DNA of 64,000 nucleotides from Mesorhizobium sp. DCY119 (GCF_003590645.1 NZ_CP031834.1:620001-684000), one strand, 5' to 3'. Numbered from the stretch's first letter, positions 27,548 through 35,911 are shown. A program made the numbers and translations. Notes: a model not told the origin generated them from the sequence alone.

Positions 27548-29113
27548 CTAGATCACCCTGCCGCCGTCAAATCCGGAGACAGTCCGTTCGGTCGAAAGCC
27601 CGGCTGGACGGTCCTGCCGGTCGATAGGGATCGCGCTGGTGGCCGTCGTCGCGACGAACGCGGCGAACCCTGCGGCCTGTGCCAGCTTTGCCGTCTTCTT
27701 TTCGCGTTTGACCGGAATGTAGGAGATCGTGGCGAGCGGCTGGATCTGGAGCGTCCGCACGAGTTCGGTCGGACGGCGTATGCTTTTGTTGAGCAGCTCG
27801 AGCAGCACGATCAAGCCGAGGCCAAGCCCGATACCGCCGGCGAAGCCAGCGCCGGCAATGCGCCGCCGATTGGGGCTCGTCGGTTTCTGCGGGGCAACGG
27901 CAGGCTCGACAACGGTAAACCGCTCGCCCTTGGCGCTTACTTCGATCTGCTCGCCGGTCGAGGCTTCGGCCGATCTTGCGGTCGCGATGTTGTATTGCGC
28001 CTGGATATTCTCGCGGTTGCGCTCGAGCGAATTCAGGATCGTTTCGTTGCGCGGGGTTGCCGTGATCGATTTGGTCAACTCGGCAAGATTTTCCGTTATG
28101 GAGGCCTTTTCCTGCGTGATGTATTTCAGCCGGTCGTCTATGTCGGACAGCTGGAGATCAAGCTCGGAGGTGCCGCGCTTGCCCTTTGTCGTGTCGGCGT
28201 CGCTGGCCTGTTTTGCCTGCATGCCGTTTTCCAGGGTCTTGATGCGGGCGCGCAGCGCAACGATGTTCGGGCTGTTCTCGGAAAACAAAGCGAGCTGCTC
28301 GGAAAGGGTGCGCTGCAGGTCCTGCAGCATCTGCTGTTCCAGGGTGACCGGGCCGGCGCTGACGATGCGGCCGGTGCTTTCGAACAGCTCGACCAGATTG
28401 TTGCGCCGGCTGCGCAGGGCCGCTTCCTCGCGCTCGAGCGATTGAAGCCGTTCCTGCTGGTTGTTCTGCTGGTTGCGCCTGAAATCCAGACCGTCCGGAA
28501 GAGCGTCCTTGTTGGCGTTCTTGAACTTGAGGATTTCGGCCTCGAGCCGGCTTAGTTCTCCACCGAGGCGAGCAACTTCCTGGTTGAAGAACTGCATGGT
28601 TTCGCCGGCCCTGTCGGTGCGCAGGCGAACGTTCATCTGGAGAATCAACTTGGTAAACTCGTTGACGACCTTTGCCGCCAGATCGGCATCGCCGGCAATG
28701 AAGGACACGCTGAACACCTTGGCGCCCAGGCTGCCGCTTGGGCCGTCCTTCTGCAGCAACTCGAATTTCGTGCGGCCGCGCATGTCCTCGATGATATCGG
28801 CCTGCGGAATTTCAGACGCCTTGTCGCCGTAGATTTTCAGCTTCTCAGCGAGTGCGAGAACATTTTCGCGCGTCATTATCTGCTGTTCGATGATCTGCAG
28901 CTGTTCCACCGCGTTGATGGGCACGGTCGAACGGGCAAGGTCCGCGGGGATCTGGGGCGACTCCACCAGAATCTTGGCGCTGGCCTGGAATATCGGCGGC
29001 AGATAGAGCGCAAGCGCTACCGCCGCGGTCGTCACAAATGTGGCGATCACCAGGAAGTATGGCAATCTTCGAAGGAAGATCGATAGATAGAAGCGCAGGT
29101 CTAGATCGCCCAT
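27548..29113 (-). CDS. Wzz/GumC-family polysaccharide co-polymerase
   Basis: 521 residues from ATG 29113 (MGDLDLRFYLSIFLRRL). TM1 is at about 19-40 (YFLVIATFVTTAAVALALYL). A long periplasmic coiled-coil region spans about 60-410 (including LEREEAALRSRRNNL). The proline-rich EPAVAPQKPTSPNRRR block precedes TM2 near 425-450 (AGFAGGIGLGLGLIVLLELL), and a short cytoplasmic tail has no kinase domain. The kinase is a separate gene 58 bp downstream. It sets chain length and bridges to the export channel. Confidence 0.9.
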   Translation of the reverse strand: MGDLDLRFYLSIFLRRLPYFLVIATFVTTAAVALALYLPPIFQASAKILVESPQIPADLARSTVPINAVEQLQIIEQQIMTRENVLALAEKLKIYGDKASEIPQADIIEDMRGRTKFELLQKDGPSGSLGAKVFSVSFIAGDADLAAKVVNEFTKLILQMNVRLRTDRAGETMQFFNQEVARLGGELSRLEAEILKFKNANKDALPDGLDFRRNQQNNQQERLQSLEREEAALRSRRNNLVELFESTGRIVSAGPVTLEQQMLQDLQRTLSEQLALFSENSPNIVALRARIKTLENGMQAKQASDADTTKGKRGTSELDLQLSDIDDRLKYITQEKASITENLAELTKSITATPRNETILNSLERNRENIQAQYNIATARSAEASTGEQIEVSAKGERFTVVEPAVAPQKPTSPNRRRIAGAGFAGGIGLGLGLIVLLELLNKSIRRPTELVRTLQIQPLATISYIPVKREKKTAKLAQAAGFAAFVATTATSAIPIDRQDRPAGLSTERTVSGFDGGRVI

Positions 29114-29518
29114 TGCGCAGTGCCCCAAGCCTGAACATCGGAATATGCCGAGTGCTCATTTACAAACGCGGATGGATTGCTTGATAGATCATCGATAGTG
29201 GGTGCGCGGCGCGCGGCTAGACCGTTGATCTAATCCCTATGGGTGGTGGCCCGTTTCCCCTTACGTCTTAAGTGACAGGGACCTCTCGGCAATCTGGCGT
29301 TGCGCAGCTCTGCCTGTGAGGCGACGTTGCGGCATCACACCCTGGAACATGCAGGCGCCCTGTTGGAACGGTCGATGATTCCGGCATAACCCGTGCAATC
29401 AGGCGCGAACCGGCGCGCATCTGCTCGGTCACTTGAGCGTGAAGATCGGGCTTGTGGTGGGGATGATGCGGAAATCTGCCGGGCTCAACCGGAAACGATC
29501 CGACGGAGCAATGGCTGC
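29114..29518. other. Intergenic region upstream of the chain-length operon
   Basis: 405 bp between the leftward GMC oxidoreductase stop and the start of the leftward wzz-kinase-ATPase-wecB operon. It should hold that operon's promoter. Open frames here overlap the ends of both neighbours and show no domain. No clear terminator for the GMC gene was found. Confidence 0.5.
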
Positions 29519-31207
29519 TCAGGCCGCGCCGAATTGGTCGCGCGCGACGGGAGCCGGTACCTCATGCGAGCTAACGACGCTACCCGTAATCTCGGAGGGC
29601 ACAAAAGCATGCTCCCGCCGTGGCGCGCCCTGAAGATGCGAGTCCGCCAGCCACAGGGCCAGTTTCATGATCGTGAAGGTCGGGTTGGCGCTGCCTGCCG
29701 TCGGGAAGACGGAAGCGCTGACCACAGAGACGTTCGGTACGGCATGGCAACGCAGGTCGGGGCCGACGACGGACTCAGCGGGGTCCGTACCCATCCTGGT
29801 CGAACCGGAGGGATGCGCGCAGGCCTCCGCATTGTCGATGATCGGAAGTGCCGGATCGCTGCTTGCAGGCGACCACTCGAGCGGGCAGACGCGATCCATG
29901 CCGGAGCGTTCCCAATAACCGGCGATGTGGGAAATCGCTGACCGGAAAGTCCGCTCGTCGGTCTGGGTCGGAGCCCATTCGAGTTGCGCCTTCGGCACGC
30001 CGAACCTGTCGCGTTTGTCCGCCAGTCGGATATGATTGCTCCATTGCGGCAGTTGTTCCGCGCAGACCATCAGATGCAGGTCGATGCTTGCCGGAACGAA
30101 GAGTTGCTTGCGCAGATAGCGCCAGTAGGCCGAGCGGGCCACCAGGCCCATGTTCTTTGACGCCTGCCACAGATCGTTCGGATCGACCTGGCGCTTCTGA
30201 ATGCCATGCGCCAGCTTCTTGATATAGCCAAGGGGGCTTTCGGTAAGGTCCATCGCGACATAGGCGAATGCGCTTGCCACTGCGTCGCCGCGTTGCGCAG
30301 TTTCGGTGAGTTCAAGATGCAGGTCACGCCGCGTCGCATTGAGGAATCGATAGCCGAAAATGCGATTGGTGAGTGATGGGTTCCGCCGATTTATCGTCGC
30401 GACTTCCGATTTCAGATGATCCTGGAAGTATCGGCCGAGCACCCGGCACGAACGAAAGGCGTTGTCGTCGGATGCCGCATTCATCAAAAGCAGTAATCTG
30501 GTCGTCTCAATTGTGCCGGCAGCGATCACGAATCGGTCGGCGGACACCTCCAGCTGCTTACCGCTAAAGTTGCGGGCGACGATCCCGCTCAGCCTTCCCC
30601 CGGCGCGATCAAGTTTGAACTCGCATACCGTGGCGCCGAGCCATATCTCTATATTCTCCAGCTCTTTCAGTTCATCCTTCAAAAGCGTGAAGACATTGCA
30701 GTTCTTGAAGCTTGGTACTTTCGCCCATCTATTGAGAAGTGATTTATCTTCTACCGGGAAATACTTTGAGGTTATCTCATCGGAGATGACGTTTCCGCGG
30801 AATGGACCGTCGCCAACCTTGAATATCTTCTCGATTTCATCGTGGTAGGATTCGAGAGGGTCTACCGCAATTGGCCAGCGCTGCTGCTGCAGATAGGGTC
30901 GCGCCTCGGTCTCATGCTTCCCTATCGGGATCATGCGGCCGCCCCAGCGGCTTGAAGTCCCGCCGAGCCCCCGGTATCGTCCGGTCAACGCCCTGGAATA
31001 TCGTTCGGCCGGATCCTCGATCTCGTTGAGCGCGTGGATGGCCGGGTCATAGGAAGCGTATCCGCTTTCAACGACAATAACCCGCTGGCCTTTCTTGGCT
31101 ACTCTTCTTGCAAAAAGAAGACCGGCGATGCCGGCTCCAATCACGCAAAGTGGAGCGGTCGATCGTGAACAGTCATTTTCCAGTTCGGAGAGGTTGTATA
31201 TTGACAT
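29519..31207 (-). CDS. GMC-family FAD oxidoreductase
   Basis: 562 residues from ATG 31207. The FAD-binding VIGAGIAGLLFARRV is near residue 22 and GLGGTSSRWGGRMIP near 85 (GMC signature 1-like). The C-terminus has HPSGSTRMGTDP and the catalytic-side SVFPTAGSANPTFTIMKLAL block. It looks closer to the bacterial sorbose/glucose-methanol-choline group that oxidises sugars or alcohols than to choline dehydrogenase. No Tat or Sec signal is obvious. It is inside the polysaccharide locus, which suggests action on a sugar or lipid carrier, but the substrate is unknown. Confidence 0.83.
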   Translation of the reverse strand: MSIYNLSELENDCSRSTAPLCVIGAGIAGLLFARRVAKKGQRVIVVESGYASYDPAIHALNEIEDPAERYSRALTGRYRGLGGTSSRWGGRMIPIGKHETEARPYLQQQRWPIAVDPLESYHDEIEKIFKVGDGPFRGNVISDEITSKYFPVEDKSLLNRWAKVPSFKNCNVFTLLKDELKELENIEIWLGATVCEFKLDRAGGRLSGIVARNFSGKQLEVSADRFVIAAGTIETTRLLLLMNAASDDNAFRSCRVLGRYFQDHLKSEVATINRRNPSLTNRIFGYRFLNATRRDLHLELTETAQRGDAVASAFAYVAMDLTESPLGYIKKLAHGIQKRQVDPNDLWQASKNMGLVARSAYWRYLRKQLFVPASIDLHLMVCAEQLPQWSNHIRLADKRDRFGVPKAQLEWAPTQTDERTFRSAISHIAGYWERSGMDRVCPLEWSPASSDPALPIIDNAEACAHPSGSTRMGTDPAESVVGPDLRCHAVPNVSVVSASVFPTAGSANPTFTIMKLALWLADSHLQGAPRREHAFVPSEITGSVVSSHEVPAPVARDQFGAA

Positions 31208-31399
31208 TCCTCTATGTACGCACACGCGTATCGGTTTGTCGATGCTATCCAAAAGGTTGATATCCTTTGGGAAATTGGTGAATTATTTTAAACGCGAATA
31301 GGTGTTACAGGTTGGCGCTAGGCTCGGTCCCGGTCAGGTTCCGGCCAACTGATCGGCATTTCGCGAAAAAGCGGAAATGCTTCGCTACAGGAAACGCTG

Positions 31400-32323
31400 A
31401 TGCGATTGTCGCCACGAGTAAGCGTCGTCATCCCCCATCTGAACGAACCGGGGGATCTGCGGCGTTGCCTGCGTGCGCTCGCGGCGCAGCGTGTCGATGG
31501 CATCCCGTTTGAAATCATCGTCGTCGACAATGGATCGGCCGAGCTTCCCGTAGCGGTTTGCGCCGCAGTTCCCGGTGTCCGCCTCGAGAGCGAGGCTATT
31601 CCGGGACCTGGGCCTGCGCGCAATCGCGGCGCGTCGGTCGCTCAGGCAGAGCTGCTGGCATTCATCGATGCAGACTGCATAGCCGAGCCGGGCTGGATCC
31701 GCTCGATCGTGGAATTCATGGATCAGAACCCTCGCGTCGACTTCGTCGGCGGCGACATCCGGATCCTGCTCGCGGATCCGGAGCGCATGACCGCGATCGA
31801 AGCCTATGAGAGCGTCTACAGCTATCGTGCCAAGCGTTATGTCGAACAGCACGGTTTTGCCGCGACCGGAAACATGGCCGTTCGCGCGGAGGTTTTCCGT
31901 GCGGTCGGACCCTTCGGCGGTATATCCTCCATGGAAGATACCGAATGGGGCCAGAAGGCTACGGCGAAAGGCTACAAGATCGCCTATGTGGCCGATGCAA
32001 CGGTGCGGACCGCATCCTGCAAATCGTTTGCTGAGCTCACGCGCCGCTGGGACCGGCATATCGCGCACGAATTCCGGCAGATCAAACACGGCGGAATGAG
32101 CCTTGTAAAATGGGTGGCGACCAGCGGCATCATTGCCGCCTCTCCCGGTGGCGAGATCATACGCATTCTGCGCTCCGATCGCGTCTCCGGCCTTCGCGAC
32201 AAATGCCTTGCCCTGGCCTGCCTGACGCGGGTGCGCCTCTACCGGGCCAGACGCATGCTGGGGCTGGCTTTCCATGACAACACCGCCTTGATGGTCGGGT
32301 CGTGGAATCGCGAAAACTCCTGA
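31400..32323 (+). CDS. Family 2 (GT-A) glycosyltransferase
   Basis: 307-residue inverting glycosyltransferase. VSVVIPHLNEPGDLRRCLRA at the start, EIIVVDNGS, GPGPARNRGASVA, and the metal-binding FIDADCIAEPGW (DAD) near 92 are clear. MEDTEWGQKATAKGYKIAYV near 180 holds the ED general-base motif. The C-terminus is amphipathic, suggesting membrane association. It resembles succinoglycan-type transferases such as ExoO/ExoU in layout. It diverges from the GMC oxidoreductase 192 bp away. Confidence 0.86.
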   Translation: MRLSPRVSVVIPHLNEPGDLRRCLRALAAQRVDGIPFEIIVVDNGSAELPVAVCAAVPGVRLESEAIPGPGPARNRGASVAQAELLAFIDADCIAEPGWIRSIVEFMDQNPRVDFVGGDIRILLADPERMTAIEAYESVYSYRAKRYVEQHGFAATGNMAVRAEVFRAVGPFGGISSMEDTEWGQKATAKGYKIAYVADATVRTASCKSFAELTRRWDRHIAHEFRQIKHGGMSLVKWVATSGIIAASPGGEIIRILRSDRVSGLRDKCLALACLTRVRLYRARRMLGLAFHDNTALMVGSWNRENS

Positions 32324-32769
32324 GCCTGCCCGGCTTCTCCTGAATTGATTTCCAGCCATTCCCGGCGCAGCTCGCGTCTGCCCTATCGTGGCGGCTGCTG
32401 ACCGCTCATCCGTTCTACCTCCCCCGTCTGCCGCACTCATTCGACCGCAGGATCGGCGTTGATCGCGCTCGATTCATTGCTGCTGCGACACAGCCAAACG
32501 TCGAGCCGCCTGGGGTATCTGACTCGTCAATTCGGACGAAGCGGAAGGCATCCGGGTTGTCTAGCCCGAATTGTTTAAAGAGGATTTATTGATATCACAG
32601 TGAACAGGCGATTAACTTTTGGCAAAAGCGTAGCTGTGCGATTCTCTTCTTTTTATAAAAAGAACAAGTCAGAAGAAATCATCCAAGCAACGGTCAGATA
32701 CGCTTCCTTTTGATCTTATGACAGCTGGCGAAGAAGATTTTATCTTCGTTCGTGGCGGGGAGATTCTGT
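32324..32769. other. Leader of the ExoY-like gene
   Basis: 446 bp with no convincing gene. The second half is AT-rich. It contains a perfect 18-bp palindrome (listed separately) and a small hairpin GAAGAT-TTT-ATCTTC at 32733-32747. GGGGAG at 32757-32762 is the ribosome site for ATG 32770. Confidence 0.6.
32647..32664. promoter_or_regulatory. Perfect 18-bp palindrome, candidate operator
   Basis: TTCTTTTTA followed directly by its complement TAAAAAGAA. It lies 106 bp before the ATG of the initiating sugar transferase, the usual range for a transcription-factor site. Without spacing or loop it is unlikely to be a terminator. Confidence 0.45.
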
Positions 32770-33453
32770 ATGCTTGAAAGTTATCCCAGATCGCATCTTG
32801 GCGATCTGCCAGTCGATGCCGCCCCTTCAAGGTCGGAGATTCGATCAGGCGCGTTCTATCTCGGCGTGAAGCGTATCCTCGACATCGGGGTCATACTGCT
32901 TATCGCTCCTCTCGCCCTTACCATCGTCGGCGTCCTGGCGTTTCTCATCCATCGGGATGGCGGCAAGGCCTTCTACGGCCAGAAGCGTCTGGGAAGAGAC
33001 GGCAAGATCTTCACGCTTTGGAAGCTGCGGTCGATGGTTCCCGATGCCGCGTTGCGCCTGGAAGAATACCTGCAGGACAATCCCGCTGCGCGCCGGGAGT
33101 GGGATGGGACACAGAAGCTGAAATACGATCCGCGCATTACCAGGCTGGGTTACTACCTGCGTAAGTATTCCGCTGATGAGCTGCCGCAGTTGTGGAACGT
33201 GCTTATCGGCGACATGAGCCTCGTCGGCCCTCGCCCGATGTTCCCCGAACAGCGCCCGCTCTATCCCGGCACCGCCTATTTCAGCATGCGTCCGGGAATG
33301 ACAGGGCTTTGGCAGATAAGCGAGCGGAATGGGTGCACGTTCGCCGAGCGCGCCACGCATGACACCCGCTATGCGACGAAGATGTCGTTCGGCACCGATA
33401 TCTGGATCCTGATGATGACGGCGGTCGTGGTTCTCAGAGGCACTGGCCTGTAG
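32770..33453 (+). CDS. ExoY/WbaP-like undecaprenyl-phosphate sugar phosphotransferase
   Basis: Starts repeat-unit assembly by moving a hexose-1-phosphate to undecaprenyl phosphate at the inner membrane. It has 227 residues from ATG 32770, the length of ExoY. One N-terminal membrane hairpin (IGVILLIAPLALTIVGVLAFLI) precedes the catalytic domain. GQKRLGRDGKIFTLWKLRSM, DELPQLWNVLIGDMSLVGPRPMFPEQ-type and RPGMTGLWQISERN blocks, including the Asp-Glu pair (SADELPQLWN), are intact. Sugar specificity (galactose or glucose) cannot be told. It is the last biosynthesis gene of the locus. Confidence 0.92.
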   Translation: MLESYPRSHLGDLPVDAAPSRSEIRSGAFYLGVKRILDIGVILLIAPLALTIVGVLAFLIHRDGGKAFYGQKRLGRDGKIFTLWKLRSMVPDAALRLEEYLQDNPAARREWDGTQKLKYDPRITRLGYYLRKYSADELPQLWNVLIGDMSLVGPRPMFPEQRPLYPGTAYFSMRPGMTGLWQISERNGCTFAERATHDTRYATKMSFGTDIWILMMTAVVVLRGTGL

Positions 33454-33495
33454 GCTTTTCGCAGGTCTCACCAATCATTTTCGGTCTCTTGTTTT

Positions 33496-33523
33496 GTTGG
33501 CCACTGCGCAAGCGGTGGCCAAC
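33496..33523 (+). terminator. Strong hairpin after ExoY-like gene, no U-tract
   Basis: GTTGGCCACTGC (33496-33507) pairs with GCGGTGGCCAAC (33512-33523) around a GCAA tetraloop, 12 bp with one G-T pair. Only TGCTTTG follows, so it is a possible terminator or transcript stabiliser rather than a classical one. Confidence 0.45.
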
Positions 33524-33653
33524 TGCTTTGTATGGCATGGCCGCTAACAAGCTTCCCGGGGACGTCACCTGCCGCGGGCTCTTGCGGCGACATCGTGCAG
33601 GAATTTGGCTAAGCTCGAAGTTATCGATCGGGGCCTTTGAGTCGCGCCGAACG

Positions 33654-33703
33654 CATTTCAAGTCGGTCGACCGCTTTTTGAAATGACTAATATATCGTTT
33701 CAA
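33654..33703. promoter_or_regulatory. Three phased TTTCAA/TTGAAA half-sites, candidate operator
   Basis: CATTTCAA at 33654-33661, TTGAAATG at 33678-33685 (a perfect 8-bp inverted repeat of the first) and TTTCAA at 33698-33703. Centres are 22 and 20 bp apart, close to two helical turns each. The region between the first two contains the palindrome CGGTCGACCG. It lies about 150 bp before the Crp-family gene. Confidence 0.4.
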
Positions 33704-33853
33704 ATACACCGTGGCCGGCATTAGAAAACGGGATGTAGAAACGAGTTATTAGTTTTTAGCTGGATGTATACCCGAAAGTTGTACTGAAGGGATTGTGAAC
33801 CTAGTGTATCTATTAGTGAGAATCGGTCGAGGGCGACAGGAGGCGATGTAAGA

Positions 33854-34579
33854 ATGACGCTTGCTCCGGAGAGCAATCCGAAGATCCAGGATACGCCTCC
33901 ATTTCGCATTCCGCTCAGCGACGCAGACAGGGCGTTCCTCACAGGCCTGGGAGCAACCTTGCGCCGTTACGCGCCGCATGAAACGATCATGCGGCAAGGC
34001 GACGATGAGGGCAGGGCGTTCATCATTCACTCCGGCTGGAGCTGCGTCCATACCGACCTTCCGGACGGCGAACGACAGATCATCGACTTTCCCTTCAGCG
34101 GCGACATCATCGGCCTGCGAGCCTATCAGAGCCCGAGCTACATCTCCCTCACGTCGATTACCAAGTTGATTGTATTCGAAGTTCCGGCAAAAGCGCTTAC
34201 CGCGGCGGTAGAGCACTCGCCCAGGCTGGCCGGAACTTTCCTGTCGGTCGCCGCCCGCCAGAGAGCCATCCTTGTCGAGCATCTTACCAATGTTGGACGA
34301 AGGCGCGGTGCTGCGCGCGCAGCCCACCTGCTGCTTGAAATCGGAACCAGGCTGGGCGACGGCCAGCGCTTGGCAAGCCACTACGAATGCCCTCTTACAC
34401 AATATGATCTAGCCGATGCGCTCGGAATGACGGCGATTCATATCAATCGGATACTCAAGGATTTGCGCGAACTCGACCTTCTTTCCTTTCGGCACAGAAC
34501 GGTCGATTTCATAAACCTACCAGCGACGAAGAAGTTCGCGGGCTTTAATCCGTCTTATCTTTTACTTGAAAGAATATAG
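33854..34579 (+). CDS. Crp/Fnr-family transcriptional regulator
   Basis: 241 residues. A cyclic-nucleotide-binding-type beta-roll at about 30-140 (RRYAPHETIMRQGDDEGRAF, then FPFSGDIIGLRAY) is followed by a dimer helix and a C-terminal winged helix (PLTQYDLADALGMTAIHINRILKDL near 180-205). Only one cysteine (C64) is in the N-terminal half, so an FNR-type iron-sulfur cluster is not expected. The family binds palindromes near promoters. Its place beside the polysaccharide locus makes that locus a likely target, but the effector is unknown. Confidence 0.87.
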   Translation: MTLAPESNPKIQDTPPFRIPLSDADRAFLTGLGATLRRYAPHETIMRQGDDEGRAFIIHSGWSCVHTDLPDGERQIIDFPFSGDIIGLRAYQSPSYISLTSITKLIVFEVPAKALTAAVEHSPRLAGTFLSVAARQRAILVEHLTNVGRRRGAARAAHLLLEIGTRLGDGQRLASHYECPLTQYDLADALGMTAIHINRILKDLRELDLLSFRHRTVDFINLPATKKFAGFNPSYLLLERI

Positions 34580-35041
34580 TCCTGTAGCTTTACCTACCAG
34601 TAAATACCCGTTCATCACTCAAACGATTTATGCTTTTATAATTTTATTTTGTTAATATAGAATATTACCTAAAGTTTGTTCATCGAATGCTGTGCAGCAT
34701 CAATAAATTGTTACTAACGGTATTTATATGTGTAGATAGATATGTTTAATATATGCGATCATCATCACAAGATTTACACCAACGGAAATTTAACCAAAAA
34801 TATTCATTTTTTGCTAACTTAAATTAGCGCCTTTCTCCCGTCGTGATGTACCTTTGGTTGTAGCACTGCTTGCGGTGGGGTGAAACGGGCTGGGTATCAA
34901 TCACATCCTTTCTTGTGACGTTTGAAGGTGCGAAACAGCACCGCAAAGTGACGTTACCACATGCAACAGTACTATTGGGAGGATGACCGTCGCATAAACG
35001 GTCATCTGGGCAAATACAGTTGTCAAACGGAGCGTAAACTT
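34580..35041. other. AT-rich leader of the LuxR-type regulator
   Basis: 462 bp without a gene; its first 250 bp are strikingly AT-rich compared with the rest of the window. It holds ATGCTG-TG-CAGCAT at 34687-34700 and a 9-bp inverted repeat at 34982-35006. The sequence looks like a curved or silencer-bound regulatory region. Confidence 0.6.
34982..35006. promoter_or_regulatory. 9-bp inverted repeat upstream of LuxR-type regulator
   Basis: GATGACCGT (34982-34990) and ACGGTCATC (34998-35006) are perfect complements with a 7-nt spacer. It ends 35 bp before ATG 35042, suited to an operator (possibly autoregulatory) or a leader hairpin. Confidence 0.45.
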
Positions 35042-35839
35042 ATGAGTACCACGAGTGGAACCAACGGAAGCCATGCTTCTGAACATAACGTGCCAATCGA
35101 ATTGCTTCAGACATCCATGCTCGGAGGACAGGGGCCTGTCGAAAGCGTGGTCAACTTTCACGGAACGAGAAGCGCAAATCGCTCTCTGGTTGTCCTGGAT
35201 AATCGAGCACTCGACCGTGAGTGCTTTGCGCAAAGCCTTACGTCCCACAAGATCGGGATGGAAGTATTGGCGTTCGGGACTATCGAAGACTGGAAAGCCG
35301 AGAAAGATCTTCATCCGCCGCTGTCGGCTATATTGCTGAACGTTGGCGGATGCAAAATCACCGATGCTCTCGTTGCCGACGAAATCAAAAAACTGACGTC
35401 AGAATTTCGGACCACGCCGGTTGTCGTGCTGGCCGACACGGATGATCTGACGCAAATACTCAAGGCGCTCGAATATGGCGCTCGCGGCTACATTCCATCG
35501 TCAGTCGGCATCGACGTCTGTGTCGAGGCTATCGGATTGGCGCTTGCCGGCGGCATCTTCGTGCCTGCAAGCAGTGTTCTGGCAATGCGCCAGACCATCG
35601 CCTCCGGTGGCGAAGCCGCTCGGCCGATGGCTGGGCTGTTCACATCGCGCCAGGCTGAAGTCGCCCAGGCGCTGCGGCGGGGCAAGGCGAACAAGATCAT
35701 CGCCTATGAACTCAATCTCCGCGAAAGCACGGTGAAGGTTCACATCCGCAACATCATGAAGAAGCTGAAGGCCACGAACAGGACCGAGGTCGCCTACAAG
35801 ATCAACGACCTGTTCCCAGGCGAGATGAACGCCGCGTAA
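35042..35839 (+). CDS. LuxR-family regulator with a degenerate receiver domain
   Basis: 265 residues from ATG 35042, with GGAG 9 bp upstream. Residues about 48-180 have receiver-like strands and helices (SLVVLDNRALDRE, then PVVVLADTDDL, then GARGYIPSS). The strand-3 position that normally carries the phosphorylated Asp reads ILLNVGG (N100), and the conserved Lys is replaced in YIPSS. The C-terminal LuxR HTH is intact at about 197-255 (FTSRQAEVAQALRRGKANK, then STVKVHIRNIMKKL). It probably acts without phosphorylation. It could control the adjacent polysaccharide genes; this is inferred from position. Confidence 0.85.
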   Translation: MSTTSGTNGSHASEHNVPIELLQTSMLGGQGPVESVVNFHGTRSANRSLVVLDNRALDRECFAQSLTSHKIGMEVLAFGTIEDWKAEKDLHPPLSAILLNVGGCKITDALVADEIKKLTSEFRTTPVVVLADTDDLTQILKALEYGARGYIPSSVGIDVCVEAIGLALAGGIFVPASSVLAMRQTIASGGEAARPMAGLFTSRQAEVAQALRRGKANKIIAYELNLRESTVKVHIRNIMKKLKATNRTEVAYKINDLFPGEMNAA

Positions 35840-35911
35840 GAAGGCCGACAGAGGGTAACACTATCTTCGGCGTAAAATGCAAAGGCACGACGCCGAAGAC
35901 ATCCAAGAAGC

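Larger units (their letters stand above)
33454..33853. other. Intergenic region before the Crp-family regulator
   Basis: 400 bp. It begins with the hairpin at 33496-33523, holds the three TTTCAA/TTGAAA elements at 33654-33703, and ends with the ribosome site AGGAGG (33839-33844) upstream of ATG 33854. No gene is supported. Confidence 0.6.

Noticed and set aside
25779-29113. Exosortase/PEP-CTERM system.
   Set aside because: Only the accessory trio is present; no exosortase or PEP-CTERM protein is in the window.
33854-34579. FNR-type oxygen sensor.
   Set aside because: Only one cysteine is in the N-terminal half, too few for an iron-sulfur cluster, and no TTGAT-N4-ATCAA box was seen nearby.
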